Notes under the pieces: model-generated
What the model was told of the DNA's origin: nothing
What the model saw: only the letters and a program-made list of their open reading frames with translations
The model's database searches: none
In this document: positions 1 through 9,721 of the stretch, piece by piece
How positions within the stretch are numbered: position 1 is the first letter of the stretch
Layout of the letters: each line of letters opens with the position of its first letter
Assembly (NCBI RefSeq): GCF_029945925.1
Contig: NZ_JAQSDN010000009.1
Location: forward strand, 1 to 64,000
Source of the DNA: Polaromonas sp.
GTDB lineage: Bacteria; Pseudomonadota; Gammaproteobacteria; Burkholderiales; Burkholderiaceae_C
Reading direction: 5' to 3'
DNA length: 64,000 nucleotides
Position numbers and translations under genes: made by a program

Positions 1-125
1 TCAGGGCTCGCGATTGTTTGAGCCGAAGGCGAGTTCGAGCGAGACCCCGCTTTTGCCGAGCACCACAGGTCGCCCCGAAGCGAAGCGCAGGGGACCCAGA
101 CCATCGGGTCGCCTTTCTTTTGGGT

Positions 126-153
126 ACTTTTCTTTGGCGACGCAAAGAAAAGT
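126..153. repeat. Perfect 11-bp inverted repeat (ACTTTTCTTTG-GCGACG-CAAAGAAAAGT) inside an intergenic repeat region
   Basis: Arms 126-136 and 143-153 are exact reverse complements; the surrounding six-frame ORFs look like typical spurious repeat ORFs. Confidence 0.8.
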
Positions 154-301
154 GCCTCGCCCGCCGGGGCGAGACCCGGCTTGCTGGCGAACCCCGAACG
201 GTGGACGCAACGACGGCTTCGACAGGTTTAGCCAGAACGGAGTCGGAGGAACGCCCACATGGATCCCGGATCAAGTCCAGGATGACAGCCTGAAAGATGG
301 G

Positions 302-357
302 TTGCTATAAACTCAATAGCTGTCTGCGCACACTGGACAAGGGCTACAGGCCGATTT
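302..357 (+). repeat. Dispersed ~57-bp repeat, copy A
   Basis: ttgctataaactcaatagctgtctgcgcacactggacaagggctacaggccgattt; matches family consensus gctaYaaaattcatagctgcttgcgc-N-aaggGctRgaggcc-ttttt. Confidence 0.75.
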
Positions 358-401
358 GATGTAGAAACCGGATGGATCAGGCAAGCGCCCGAGTGAAGAA
401 C

Positions 402-839
402 TCAATCCCGCACCACCAGAATCGGCAGGTGGGCATGTGACAGCACCTGAGCAGCGACGCTGCCGAGCACGAGCTTTTCCAGTCCGCGGCGCCCGTGCGA
501 ACCCAGCACGATCAGGTCGGCACCGACAGCACTGGCGGTCTCCAGAATGCCGCGGTAAATCGCGTGGCCTTCGATGATGGAGGCCTTGACCGTCACACCT
601 GCCGCTTCCAGCACCTCCGTGGCGCCCTTGAGGGCTTCGCTGGCTTCCGCCGTGGCCGCCCCGAGGTATTGCGCCTGGCCATAGGCGAAATCGGTGCCGA
701 CCCCGCTGAAGGCGTAGGGATCGATCACGTAGATCACCGTCACCGTGCTTTTGAAGGCTTGGGCCAGCCCGCAGGCCTTGTCGACCGCCATCATCGAAGT
801 GGACGAGCCGTCAACCGGCAGCAGGATGTGTTTGAACAT
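402..839 (-). CDS. Universal stress protein (UspA family)
   Basis: MFKHILLPVDGSSTSMMAVDKA...IVLGSHGRRGLEKLVLGSVAAQVLSHAHLPILVVRD; Usp ATP-binding GSHGR/GS motif. Confidence 0.93.
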   Translation of the reverse strand: MFKHILLPVDGSSTSMMAVDKACGLAQAFKSTVTVIYVIDPYAFSGVGTDFAYGQAQYLGAATAEASEALKGATEVLEAAGVTVKASIIEGHAIYRGILETASAVGADLIVLGSHGRRGLEKLVLGSVAAQVLSHAHLPILVVRD

Positions 840-879
840 GATCAGGCTTCCTTCATAAAAACTCACTCGGGCCGGGACA

Positions 880-1161
880 TCAGGGTTCGATCTTCACACC
901 CTTCCAGAAAGCCACATGGCCCTTGATGTTGTCGGCCTCGGGTTTCGGGTCGGGGTAATACCAGGCGGCGTCGGTGTTCATCTCGCCATTGACCAGCAGC
1001 GAGTAGTAGCTGGCCTGTCCTTTCCACGCGCACATGGTGTGGTGGTTGCTGAACGTGATGTAGTCGCGGTTGAGCGAACTTTCGGGAAAGTAGTGGTTGC
1101 CTTCGAGCACCACGGTGTCGTCGCTTTGCGCAATCACTGCGCCGTTCCAGATGGCCTTCAT
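880..1161 (-). CDS. DUF427 domain-containing protein
   Basis: MKAIWNGAVIAQSDDTVVLEGNHYFPESSLNRDYITFSNHHTMCAWKGQASYYSLLVNG typical of DUF427. Confidence 0.88.
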   Translation of the reverse strand: MKAIWNGAVIAQSDDTVVLEGNHYFPESSLNRDYITFSNHHTMCAWKGQASYYSLLVNGEMNTDAAWYYPDPKPEADNIKGHVAFWKGVKIEP

Positions 1162-1274
1162 ATCGCTTCTTTCATGGGTTGCCGGGGTCCGCCGTGGGCG
1201 GAGGGAAAAGAAAAAAAGGGGGTTGCCTGCCAACAATCTTCGCACACTCTGCAGTGACCGCAAGACCGGCCGGC

Positions 1275-1302
1275 AAAAGGCAAAGGCAAAGGCAAAGGCA
1301 AA
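1275..1302 (+). repeat. Hexanucleotide microsatellite (ggcaaa)n
   Basis: ggcaaaaggcaaaggcaaaggcaaaggcaaaa. Confidence 0.8.
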
Positions 1303-1306
1303 AAGA

Positions 1307-1334
1307 AAAGCGTGATGGGTGACCATCACGCTTT
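1307..1334 (-). terminator. Rho-independent terminator-like hairpin downstream of the glycine-zipper gene
   Basis: Perfect 12-bp stem AAAGCGTGATGG/CCATCACGCTTT with 4-nt loop, followed by a T-rich tract on the minus strand. Confidence 0.7.
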
Positions 1335-1377
1335 GACGTGGTTTTGTGCGGGATTGCGCCGCCGCAGCGGCGACCCA

Positions 1378-2106
1378 TCAGGCCATGCGCAGGTTGTTGC
1401 CTTCAACAATCACGCGGGAGCCGACGGGAATCGAGCTGGACACTTCCACGGTGCGGACCGAACCGTCGTTCATGCGCACGCGCACCTGGTAGACGGTGAC
1501 CTTCTTCATGTTTTTCTCGACCTGGTTGCCGGCAAACGCGCCGCCGGCGGCGCCCAGCACCGTCATGGCGGTCTTGCCGCTGCCGCCGCCGACCTGGTTG
1601 CCCAGCAGGCCGCCGATGACGCCACCGGCCACCGTGCCCAGGCCCACCGTGGTGTTGCCCACGGCCACGCCGTTGACCTCGCCCTGGCGCTGCACGGCAG
1701 TCACGGCTTCCACCGTGCCGCAGTCGGCGCAGACCACGGGCCTGGGTGCCGGAATCGGTGCCGGTGCCTGGGCCACGACTACAGGCCGGGGCTGGACCAC
1801 CGGTTTGGCCGGCGCCGGCCTGGTAGCGGTTGTGCTGGTCGTGCTGTTGCTGGCAAGCGTGGCGGGGGTGCTGGGCGTGCTGTTGCTGGCCAGCTTGGCG
1901 GCGGTGCTGGACTGTGTTGTGGGGGCCAGGGCCTCGGTGCCGCCCGGCTGCGCATCGGAGCGGTTGACCACCAGTGCGGCGGCAAGCGCCATCACGGTGA
2001 CCCCGAGCACGGCCACAATCGCGATCAGCGATTTGCTGTGCTGCATGCGTTGCGAGAAGGCGGGCTGGCTGCCGGGGGCGGCTGGTGTCTGGTTGTTTGT
2101 ATCCAT
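1378..2106 (-). CDS. Glycine zipper 2TM domain protein (SlyB/OmpA-like)
   Basis: Single N-terminal TM then low-complexity STP linker and VAGGVIGGLLGNQVGGGSGKTAMTVLGAAGGAFAGNQVEKNMKK glycine zipper. Confidence 0.85.
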   Translation of the reverse strand: MDTNNQTPAAPGSQPAFSQRMQHSKSLIAIVAVLGVTVMALAAALVVNRSDAQPGGTEALAPTTQSSTAAKLASNSTPSTPATLASNSTTSTTATRPAPAKPVVQPRPVVVAQAPAPIPAPRPVVCADCGTVEAVTAVQRQGEVNGVAVGNTTVGLGTVAGGVIGGLLGNQVGGGSGKTAMTVLGAAGGAFAGNQVEKNMKKVTVYQVRVRMNDGSVRTVEVSSSIPVGSRVIVEGNNLRMA

Positions 2107-2273
2107 GTTGGGTACTCCTTGGTTGTGCCCCAGTTGTAACCAACTCAAGTCAACGCAGATGTAGGACGACGTGACATTCGTAAGGGAACGTCACCGCGAC
2201 CTGTTTGAAAGTGTGCGTTATTGCTCACTTGTGAACAGCTTCACCCGCCGCTCACCGCGGCTTGACGCGTGCT

Positions 2274-2789
2274 TTACACGCCGCCGTGCGGGTGGGTCGG
2301 ATCAATCCACAACACCTGCTCGGGCTTTTCGGCCGGCGCGATATCGAGGTTGATGGCCACCGCTTCGCCGTCGCTGCGGCAGAGCACACACTCGAGCAGC
2401 TCGGTGGGACTCGCGTTGATTTCCTGGTGCGGCACATAGGGCGGCACATAGATGAAGTCTCCCGGGCCGGCCTCGGCGGTGAACTCAAGGTGTTCGCCCC
2501 AGCGCATGCGGGCACGGCCCCTGACGACATAAATCACACTTTCCAGATGGCCGTGGTGGTGTGCGCCGGTCTTGGCGTTGGCATGGATGGTGACGGTCCC
2601 GGCCCAGAGTTTTTGCGCACCGACGCGGGCGAAATTGATCGCCGCCTTGCGATCCATGCCGGGCGTGGACGGCACATTGCCGTCCAGCTGGCCCCCGGGG
2701 ATCACGCGCACACCGTCGTGTTTCCAGTCGGTGCCTTCGGGCGCGTGGGGGTGCCCGTGGGAATGGCTGTGGCCGGTGTCGTGGCTCAT
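2274..2789 (-). CDS. Cupin domain-containing protein
   Basis: GAHHHGHLESVIYVVRGRARMRWGEHLEFTAEAGPGDFIYVPPYVPHQEIN cupin motifs. Confidence 0.88.
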   Translation of the reverse strand: MSHDTGHSHSHGHPHAPEGTDWKHDGVRVIPGGQLDGNVPSTPGMDRKAAINFARVGAQKLWAGTVTIHANAKTGAHHHGHLESVIYVVRGRARMRWGEHLEFTAEAGPGDFIYVPPYVPHQEINASPTELLECVLCRSDGEAVAINLDIAPAEKPEQVLWIDPTHPHGGV

Positions 2790-2818
2790 GGTATGTCTCC
2801 GAAGAAAAAAACTGCTTT

Positions 2819-4000
2819 CTAGTCCAGCAGGGCAGCGTACACCAGGCTGCGAAACAGCGGCCGGTAGTGGTCGCGCTGGTTGGGCGCCTGGATCATCAGC
2901 ACGGCATACAAGTCTTCGGCCGGGTCCACAAAAAACGTGGTGCCTGCGATGCCGCCCCAGTAGTACAGCCCCTTTGAGCCGGGCACGGACGCAATGCCGG
3001 TGGCGCTGCGCACGGCAAAGCCGAGGCCGAAGCCATAACCGGGCGGCAAGACGTCCCCGGTGACGGGGATGGCGCCCAGGTGGTCGGCGGTCATGAAGTC
3101 CACCGTGCGCGAACCCAGCAGGCGCACGCCATCGAGTTCACCCCGGTTGCGCATGAACTGCAGAAACCGCGCGTAGTCCATGGCCGTGGACAACAGCCCG
3201 CCACCGCCGCTTTCCATGGCCGCCACGCGGCGCGGCTCCAGCACGCGCATCGGCACGCCGCCGTCCGGGTCGTGTGCAAAGGGCTCGGCAATACGCGGGT
3301 GATCGGCCGGCTCCACCGAAAACCCGGTGTCGTGCATGCCCAGGGGAATGAAGATGTCGCGGCGCAGGTACTCGCCCAGGGTCTGGCCGCTGAGCATTTC
3401 GACCAGCCGGCCCAGCACGTCCGTCGCGCGGCTGTATTCCCAGACGCTGCCGGGCTGGTACATCAGGGGCAAACCGGCCAGCACGCTGGAAAACTCCGCG
3501 TTGCTGCGCTCGCGCGAGCCCATCTGCAGCTTGCCGTACTGGCGCTGCACGTCGGCAGTCCCCAAAAATTCATAGGTCAGGCCGGCCGTGTGGCGCAGCA
3601 GGTCCTGCACGGTGGCAGGCCGATGCAGGTCTTCCAGTTCGACCCTGCCCTCCCGCTCCACGGCGACCTTCTGGTTGGCAAATTCCGGCAGGTGCCTGGC
3701 CACCGGATCACTGAGCAGCAGCCTGCCCTGCTCCACAAGCATCATCACCGCCACCGACACCACGGGTTTGGTCATGGAGTAGATGCGAAAAATCGAATCG
3801 CGGGCCATCGCGCTGCCTGCGGCCGGGTCCTGTTGGCCCAGGCTTTCGAACAGGGCGATCTTGCCGCGGCGCGCCACCAGCGCCACCGCCCCGGGCAGTC
3901 GCCCACGGTCAATGTCGGCCTGCAGCACGGCCAGCAGGCGCTGCAGGTGGTCAGGGCACAGGCCGACTTCGGCCGGCGTTGCAAAAGCCAGTTCGGTCAT
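2819..4000 (-). CDS. Serine hydrolase, class C beta-lactamase/esterase-like
   Basis: FRIYSMTKPVVSVAVMMLVEQGRL (SxxK) and YSRATDVLGRL (YxN-like) motifs. Confidence 0.88.
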   Translation of the reverse strand: MTELAFATPAEVGLCPDHLQRLLAVLQADIDRGRLPGAVALVARRGKIALFESLGQQDPAAGSAMARDSIFRIYSMTKPVVSVAVMMLVEQGRLLLSDPVARHLPEFANQKVAVEREGRVELEDLHRPATVQDLLRHTAGLTYEFLGTADVQRQYGKLQMGSRERSNAEFSSVLAGLPLMYQPGSVWEYSRATDVLGRLVEMLSGQTLGEYLRRDIFIPLGMHDTGFSVEPADHPRIAEPFAHDPDGGVPMRVLEPRRVAAMESGGGGLLSTAMDYARFLQFMRNRGELDGVRLLGSRTVDFMTADHLGAIPVTGDVLPPGYGFGLGFAVRSATGIASVPGSKGLYYWGGIAGTTFFVDPAEDLYAVLMIQAPNQRDHYRPLFRSLVYAALLD

Positions 4001-4011
4001 GGCTGCCCGCC

Positions 4012-5046
4012 TCACGCGCCGTAACGCGCACGCGCCAGCGCCGCACCCTGGGCCAGTGCCTGCAGCTTCTTCAAAGCCACCTCGCGGTCCATGGGCGCCA
4101 GGCCGCAGTTGGTGCAGGGCAGCAGGCGGTTCTTCGGCACGTACTTGAGGGCTTCGCCAATGGTGTCGGCCACCTGCTCGGGGGTTTCAATCTCGTCGCT
4201 CGCCACATCGATCACACCGACCATCACGTCCTTGCCTTCGAGCAAGGCCATCAGGTGCGGCGGCACATGCGAGTGGTAACACTCGAGGCTGACCTGCTGG
4301 ATGCTGCTTTTGGCCAGCGCGGGAAACACGGCCTCGTACTGGCGCCATTCCTGGCCCAGCGTTTCCTTCCAGTCGGTGTTGGCCTTGATGCCGTAGCCGT
4401 AGCAGATGTGAACCGCCGTCGTGCAGGTCAGGCCCTGCGCGGCACGCTCGAGCGCCTTCACGCCCCAGTCGGCGGCGTCTTTCATGTAGACGTTGAAGGC
4501 CGGTTCGTCGAACTGGATGATGTCCACGCCGTCGGCCTGCAGCGCCAGCGCCTCCTGGTTCAGCAACTCGGCAAACGCCATGGCCATCTTCACGCGGTCG
4601 CCGTAAAACTGGTCGGCCACGGTATCGACAATCGTCATCGGGCCGGGCAAGGTGAACTTGATCTTTCTGGTCGTGTGCGCGCGCAGCAACTGCGCCTCGG
4701 CCGCATGCACACGCCCCTTGAGTTTGAGCGCGGACACGACCTGCGGCACCATGGCGTCGTAGCGGTTGTTGCGTATGCCCATCTTGACCTTGTGCTCGAA
4801 GTCGATGCCTTCGACCTGCTCGAGAAAACCGTGCACAAAATGCTGGCGCGACTGCTCACCGTCACCAATCACGTCCAGGCCGGCGTCCTCCTGCGCCTTG
4901 ATCCACAGCAGCGTAGCGTCAGCTTTGGCCTGGGCCAGTTCGGCGCCTTCGGCCTTCCACCGCGGCCAGAGTTTTTGGGTTTCCGACAGCCAGGCGGGTT
5001 TGGGCAGGCTGCCCGCAATGGTGCTGCTGAAAAGTGGTCGTGTCAT
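4012..5046 (-). CDS. Cobalamin-independent methionine synthase II (MetE C-terminal-like) family protein
   Basis: MTRPLFSSTIAGSLPKPAWL...FTLPGPMTIVDTV...DGVDIIQFDEPAFNVY...LLPCTNCGLAPMDREVALKKLQAL. Confidence 0.9.
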   Translation of the reverse strand: MTRPLFSSTIAGSLPKPAWLSETQKLWPRWKAEGAELAQAKADATLLWIKAQEDAGLDVIGDGEQSRQHFVHGFLEQVEGIDFEHKVKMGIRNNRYDAMVPQVVSALKLKGRVHAAEAQLLRAHTTRKIKFTLPGPMTIVDTVADQFYGDRVKMAMAFAELLNQEALALQADGVDIIQFDEPAFNVYMKDAADWGVKALERAAQGLTCTTAVHICYGYGIKANTDWKETLGQEWRQYEAVFPALAKSSIQQVSLECYHSHVPPHLMALLEGKDVMVGVIDVASDEIETPEQVADTIGEALKYVPKNRLLPCTNCGLAPMDREVALKKLQALAQGAALARARYGA

Positions 5047-5089
5047 GAAAGGTCTCCTGTTGTTCTGTGCATGTCTTTTTTCTGTAATG

Positions 5090-6097
5090 TCAGCCCGCGG
5101 GAAATTGGGCCGCCAGCAATTCATAAGAGCGGCGGCGCGCCACCGGGTCGTGCGTCCAGGTGATAACCACCAGTTCCTCGACCTGCAGGGCGTCGGAGAG
5201 TGCACGCAGCTTGTCAGCCACCTGCGCGGCACTGCCGACCAGCGCCGTGCGCCGCAGCCGGTCGGCCTCGCCCTGCTCGGCCGCGCTGTAGGGCCGCTGC
5301 GCGACTTCGGCCGGTGACTGCAGCGGCCCCAGCGCGCCCTGGTTGCGGTCGATTTTCCAGCGCTCGCGGCTGGCGAAAAGCTGCCAGGCTTCGGCCTCGG
5401 TGTCAGCGGCCAGCGCCCATACACACAGCGCGGGTTGCGGTTCGGGATGTTGCGCACTGGGCCGGTACAGCTCGCGGTAAATGGCCAGCGCCTCTTCGAC
5501 TCCCTGGCCGTCGGTGATGAAGTACGCAAACGCATAAGGCAGGCCATAATGCGCCGCCAGCTGCGCGCCGTAATTCGAGCTGCCCAGCATCCACAGCGTG
5601 GGGGTGCCCGGCCCGGTCGGGTTGGCGGTCACGCCGCGGCCCGGGTGGCCTTCGGGCAAGTCGACGCCGCTGACCCAGGCCTGCAGTTCACGCACCTGCC
5701 GGGGAAAGTCATCGGCCGCGTGACGCGCGTTCGGGTTGAGCAGCTGGGCGGTGCGCCCGTCCGAGCCAGGCGCACGTCCGACACCGAGGTCGATGCGACC
5801 CGGGGCCAGCGCCTCCAGCACGCGGAACTGCTCGGCGACCTTGAGCGCCGAATAATGCGGCAGCATCACGCCGGCACTGCCGATGCGGATGCGCTGCGTG
5901 GTGGCGGCGATGGCGGCCATCAGCACCTCGGGCGCGCTGCCGACAATCGTCGGGTGGCTGTGGTGCTCGCTGACCCAGAAACGGTCGTAACCGAGCGCCT
6001 CACAGTGCTGCGCAAGCGCAAGCGTTTCGCGGATGGAAGCGTCTTCGCTGCGGCCGGTGACGGCGACGGACTGGTCTAGAACGGACAATCGGATCAT
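5090..6097 (-). CDS. LLM class flavin-dependent oxidoreductase
   Basis: MIRLSVLDQSVAVTGRSEDASIRETLALAQHCEALGYDRFWVSEHHSHPTIVGSAPEVLMAAIAATTQRIRIGSAGVMLPHYSALKVAEQFRVLEALAPGRIDLGVGRAPGSD. Confidence 0.93.
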   Translation of the reverse strand: MIRLSVLDQSVAVTGRSEDASIRETLALAQHCEALGYDRFWVSEHHSHPTIVGSAPEVLMAAIAATTQRIRIGSAGVMLPHYSALKVAEQFRVLEALAPGRIDLGVGRAPGSDGRTAQLLNPNARHAADDFPRQVRELQAWVSGVDLPEGHPGRGVTANPTGPGTPTLWMLGSSNYGAQLAAHYGLPYAFAYFITDGQGVEEALAIYRELYRPSAQHPEPQPALCVWALAADTEAEAWQLFASRERWKIDRNQGALGPLQSPAEVAQRPYSAAEQGEADRLRRTALVGSAAQVADKLRALSDALQVEELVVITWTHDPVARRRSYELLAAQFPAG

Positions 6098-6199
6098 GCG
6101 CTAACTATAGCCAGCCTGAGGCGCCCGGACACGCGGCCGCACAAAGGTCTGTTCCAATAGGGGGTTACCGCCCGCCCCTCACCCAACCAGCAGACCTCC

Positions 6200-6757
6200 A
6201 TGGCACTCAAAGCCACCATCTACAAAGCACAACTGGCCATTGCCGACATGGACCGCGGCGTCTATGCCGACCACAACGTCACGATCGCGCGCCACCCGTC
6301 CGAGGCCGACGAACGCATGATGATCCGCCTGCTGGCTTTTGCCCTGAACGTGACAGCCGACGACAACAAAGGCAAGCTGGAGTTCGCCAAGGACCTGTGG
6401 GATGTCGACGAGGCGGCCCTGTGGCACAAGGACTACACCGACCAGATCCTGCACTGGATCGACGTCGGCCAGCCCGACGACAAGCGCCTGATGCGCGCCG
6501 CCGGGCGCGCCGAACGTGTCACCGTCTACAGCTTTGCCAGCAGCACGCCGGTGTGGTGGAAGGCCATCGAAAGCAAGCTCACGCGCGCGGCCAACCTGGT
6601 GGTCTGGCAGATCGAGGCGGCGCAAAGCCAGGCGCTGGCCAAACTGGCCAACCGCACCATACAACTGCAGGTAACGATCCAGGACGGCACGGTCTGGATG
6701 AGCACCGGCAGCGAGTCGGTCGAGATCACGCCGATCCGGCTCACGGCCGGCGGCTAG
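6200..6757 (+). CDS. yaeQ: YaeQ family protein
   Basis: MALKATIYKAQLAIADMDRGVYADHNVTIARHPSEADERMMIRLLAFALN is highly characteristic. Confidence 0.93.
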   Translation: MALKATIYKAQLAIADMDRGVYADHNVTIARHPSEADERMMIRLLAFALNVTADDNKGKLEFAKDLWDVDEAALWHKDYTDQILHWIDVGQPDDKRLMRAAGRAERVTVYSFASSTPVWWKAIESKLTRAANLVVWQIEAAQSQALAKLANRTIQLQVTIQDGTVWMSTGSESVEITPIRLTAGG

Positions 6758-6777
6758 TTCCAATGCTGTTCGCTTGA

Positions 6778-6870
6778 CCGTTCGCCCTGAGCTCGGCCTG
6801 TCCTGAACTTGTCGAAGGGTCGAAGCCTGTTTGCACTGTGACCACCCTTCGACAAGCTCCGGGCGAACGG
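6778..6870. repeat. Inverted repeat of the CCTGAGCTTGTCGAAGGG family
   Basis: CCGTTCGCCCTGAGCT...TTGTCGAAGGGT (6778-6820) inverted against ACCCTTCGACAAGCTCCGGGCGAACGG (6844-6870). Confidence 0.85.
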
Positions 6871-6916
6871 GGTTGTAGCGCTGGAATGCACCACATTGCG
6901 GCCAGAACGTCTCCCG

Positions 6917-7810
6917 TCACGACGCCTTGCCGGCCTGCTGCTGGTAAGGCGGCAGCCGGGCGCCGCAGTTGAAGCAGAAATTCGCATCGGCGGCATGGCC
7001 TTCGGTCAGGCATTCGTGGCAGGTGCGCGTGGTCGGCGCCTGGCCCGAATGCGTGCGGCGCTGCGCTGCCATCTCCGCCGTCACGATGCCGGTCGGCACC
7101 GCCAGGATGCCCCAGCCCATCAGCATCATGAAGGACGCGATCAGCCGACCCAGGTCGGTCTTGGGCGTGATATCACCGAAACCGACGGTGGTGACGGTGC
7201 TGATGGCCCAGTAAACCGAGGTCGGAATGCTGGTGAAACCGTTGGTCTGCCCCTCCACCACATACATCATCGTGCCCATGACCAGCACCACCATCAGCAC
7301 GGCCGACAGAAACACCAGGATCTTGCGCCCGCTGGCGGCGAGGGCACTCACCAGGAACTGGTATTCCGCGACATAAGCCGCGAGCTTGAACACCCGGAAT
7401 ACCCGCAGCAGCCGCAGCACACGCACATCAATGAGGGCATGCAGTTCGGGGACAAACAGCGCCAGGTAGGTCGGCAACACCGCCAGCAGATCAATGATGC
7501 CGAAAAAGCTGGTCGCGTACCTCAGCGGCCGGCGCACACACAGCAGGCGCGCGATGTATTCGACGGTGAACAGCAGCGTGAAAACCCACTCCGCGTAGGT
7601 CAGTGCGTGGCCATAAACCAGGCGCACGGCCTGCACGCTGTCGGCCATCACCACGGCAATGCTGAGCAGGATGACGGCAATCAGCGCCTGGTCGAACAGG
7701 CGTCCGGCGCGGGTGTCCGCTTCAAAAATGATGGTGTACAGGCGCAGCCGCCAGCCGGCCAGCGGCTTGTCGAGCAAGGGGTCAGAGATGGGCGGTGAAG
7801 GTTTTTCCAT
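6917..7810 (-). CDS. Voltage-gated ion (K+) channel with C-terminal zinc ribbon
   Basis: Six-TM architecture, selectivity filter STVTTVGFGDITP, C-terminal CHECLTEGHAADANFCFNCGARLP. Confidence 0.9.
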   Translation of the reverse strand: MEKPSPPISDPLLDKPLAGWRLRLYTIIFEADTRAGRLFDQALIAVILLSIAVVMADSVQAVRLVYGHALTYAEWVFTLLFTVEYIARLLCVRRPLRYATSFFGIIDLLAVLPTYLALFVPELHALIDVRVLRLLRVFRVFKLAAYVAEYQFLVSALAASGRKILVFLSAVLMVVLVMGTMMYVVEGQTNGFTSIPTSVYWAISTVTTVGFGDITPKTDLGRLIASFMMLMGWGILAVPTGIVTAEMAAQRRTHSGQAPTTRTCHECLTEGHAADANFCFNCGARLPPYQQQAGKAS

Positions 7811-7904
7811 GAGCGCAAGCAACGCCTCTGGAGCGTCGCACCTGTTCGAAGTCCGGGAGACGAACCTTAACCGATGTGGCCGGCCGCGGGCCGATGCCTC
7901 CAAA

Positions 7905-7966
7905 ACACTCTTCTTTTAATAGCTGCCTGCGCCCGCCAGGCAAGGGCTACAGGCACTTTTTATTCA
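7905..7966 (+). repeat. Dispersed ~57-bp repeat, copy B
   Basis: cttcttttaatagctgcctgcgcccgccaggcaagggctacaggcactttttatt. Confidence 0.75.
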
Positions 7967-7972
7967 ACAACC

Positions 7973-9721
7973 TCAGGCGGTGGCGCCTTCCGCCTCCTGC
8001 AGGGTCCGCCACATCACCTTGCCCGAGCCACTTTTCGGCAGGGCATCGACAAACTGCACAACACGCGGGTACTTGTAGGCTGCCATGTTCTCCTTGCACC
8101 AGTCGATGATGTCCGCCTCGCTGACCTGCCCCTTGTGGCTTTGCCGCAGCACCACCACGGCCTTGACGGTCTCGCCGCGGTAGGCGTCGCGCGTGGAGAT
8201 GATGCAGGCCTCCTGGATGGCCGGGTGCCTGAACATCAGCGCCTCCACCTCGGCCGGCCAGACCTTGAAGCCCGATGCGTTGATCATGCGTTTGAGCCGG
8301 TCGGTGATGAAGAAGTAGCCCTCTTCGTCGACCCGCCCGAGGTCGCCCGAACGAAAGAAAGACTTGCCGTCGATCTCGATGAACGCGGCGGCGGTGGCCT
8401 CGGGCCGCTTCCAGTAGCCCGAAAAATTCTGCGGCCCGCACATGATGATTTCGCCCTGCTCGCCCAGCGGCATTTCCTCCAGCGTCAAGGGGTCGATCAC
8501 GCGTGCATCGACATTGAGAAAAGGCACACCCAGGCATTGCTGCTTGGTGGCGTCGGGCGGGTTGCTGTGCGAGGGTGCGGCGGTTTCGGTCAGGCCGTAA
8601 CCTTCGGCAAAACGCAGGCCGTACTGCTCCCACAGGCGCTGGGCCACAGCCTGCGGCATGGCCGCGCCGCCGCCGCCGATGTAGACCAGGCTGCTCAGAT
8701 CAAACTCCGCAAAGTTCGGGCTGGCCAGCAGGTCGATCACCATGGTCGGGATGTTGGTCCAGTGCGTCACGCGCCATCTGGAGATCAGCCGGCCCGCCAG
8801 TTCGCGGTCCCAGCGCGGCATGATGACCAGCGTCGCGCCGCCGTAGATCGAGGCATGCATGACCGACACCATGCCGGTGATGTGGAACATGGGCACCACC
8901 GACAACACCGTGTTTTCCGGTGTGCTGTTGCCCCACAGGCCGCTGGCCACCGCGTTGTGCATGATGCTCGCGTGTGTGTGCATGCAGCCCTTGGGCAGGC
9001 CGGTGGTGCCGCTGGTGTAGGGCAGCACCGCCAGGTCCTGCGGCGTCGCGGTGTGGTCGGGCAGCCGGCCCTGCGCGCCCTGCACCAGCGCCTCGGCCCA
9101 GGACGTGACCCGGCAATCACCGGCCGCGGGCGCCGGGTGCTGCGTGCCCAGCCACTCCTGCCAGGCTGGCGGCAGCCCGGCCGTTTCGGCCTGCACATCA
9201 AAAGCATCGCTGTAATGCGTGACGATCAGGTGTTGCAGCTGCTGCCCGGGCGGCAGCTGGACATTGGCCTTGACCAGCTCGGGCGCCAGATCCGCCGCGG
9301 TGATGGCCACCCGGGCGTCCGGGTCGATGATGTAGTGTTTGAGCTCTTCCGCGCGGTTCATCGGGTTGACCGGCACCACCACGGCGTCGGCCCGCAGGAT
9401 GGCAAAGTGGGCAATCACCCATTGCGGGCAGTTCTGCATGTCCAGCACCACCCGGTCGCCTTTTTTGACGCCCATCTCATGCAGCGTGGCCGCCAGGCGC
9501 TCGGCTTTGTCCAGCACCTCGGCATAGGTGAAGACACGTCCAAAAAACACCAGTGCCGCCTTGTTCGGGTAACGCAGCGCGCTGACCGCCAGGTTGTGCC
9601 ACAGCGAGGTGGCCGGTGCCGAAATGCGGTGCGGCAGGCGCCGGGGCCAGACCTTGTAATGCAGGTCATGGGGAGGGGCTGGGTGAGTCGCTGCCGGTGC
9701 AGCGGTGGGGTGATCGGACAA
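7973..9721 (-). CDS. Long-chain acyl-CoA synthetase / AMP-binding ligase
   Basis: YTSGTTGLPKGCMHTH AMP-binding motif, EGYGLTET, SGDLGRVDEEGYFFITDRLKRMI, C-terminal PKSGSGKVMWR. Confidence 0.93.
   Translation of the reverse strand: MSDHPTAAPAATHPAPPHDLHYKVWPRRLPHRISAPATSLWHNLAVSALRYPNKAALVFFGRVFTYAEVLDKAERLAATLHEMGVKKGDRVVLDMQNCPQWVIAHFAILRADAVVVPVNPMNRAEELKHYIIDPDARVAITAADLAPELVKANVQLPPGQQLQHLIVTHYSDAFDVQAETAGLPPAWQEWLGTQHPAPAAGDCRVTSWAEALVQGAQGRLPDHTATPQDLAVLPYTSGTTGLPKGCMHTHASIMHNAVASGLWGNSTPENTVLSVVPMFHITGMVSVMHASIYGGATLVIMPRWDRELAGRLISRWRVTHWTNIPTMVIDLLASPNFAEFDLSSLVYIGGGGAAMPQAVAQRLWEQYGLRFAEGYGLTETAAPSHSNPPDATKQQCLGVPFLNVDARVIDPLTLEEMPLGEQGEIIMCGPQNFSGYWKRPEATAAAFIEIDGKSFFRSGDLGRVDEEGYFFITDRLKRMINASGFKVWPAEVEALMFRHPAIQEACIISTRDAYRGETVKAVVVLRQSHKGQVSEADIIDWCKENMAAYKYPRVVQFVDALPKSGSGKVMWRTLQEAEGATA

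Noticed and set aside
1-310. ORFs 1-258(-), 14-310(+), 18-293(+)
   Set aside because: Overlapping in several frames, contain the ACTTTTCTTTG hairpin; resemble recurrent spurious ORFs produced by an intergenic repeat.
4012-5547. 511-aa extended ORF upstream of the MetE-like protein
   Set aside because: The first ~165 aa are antisense-like Arg/Ser/Pro-rich sequence overlapping the LLM oxidoreductase in another frame; conserved domain starts at MTRPLFSST (5046).
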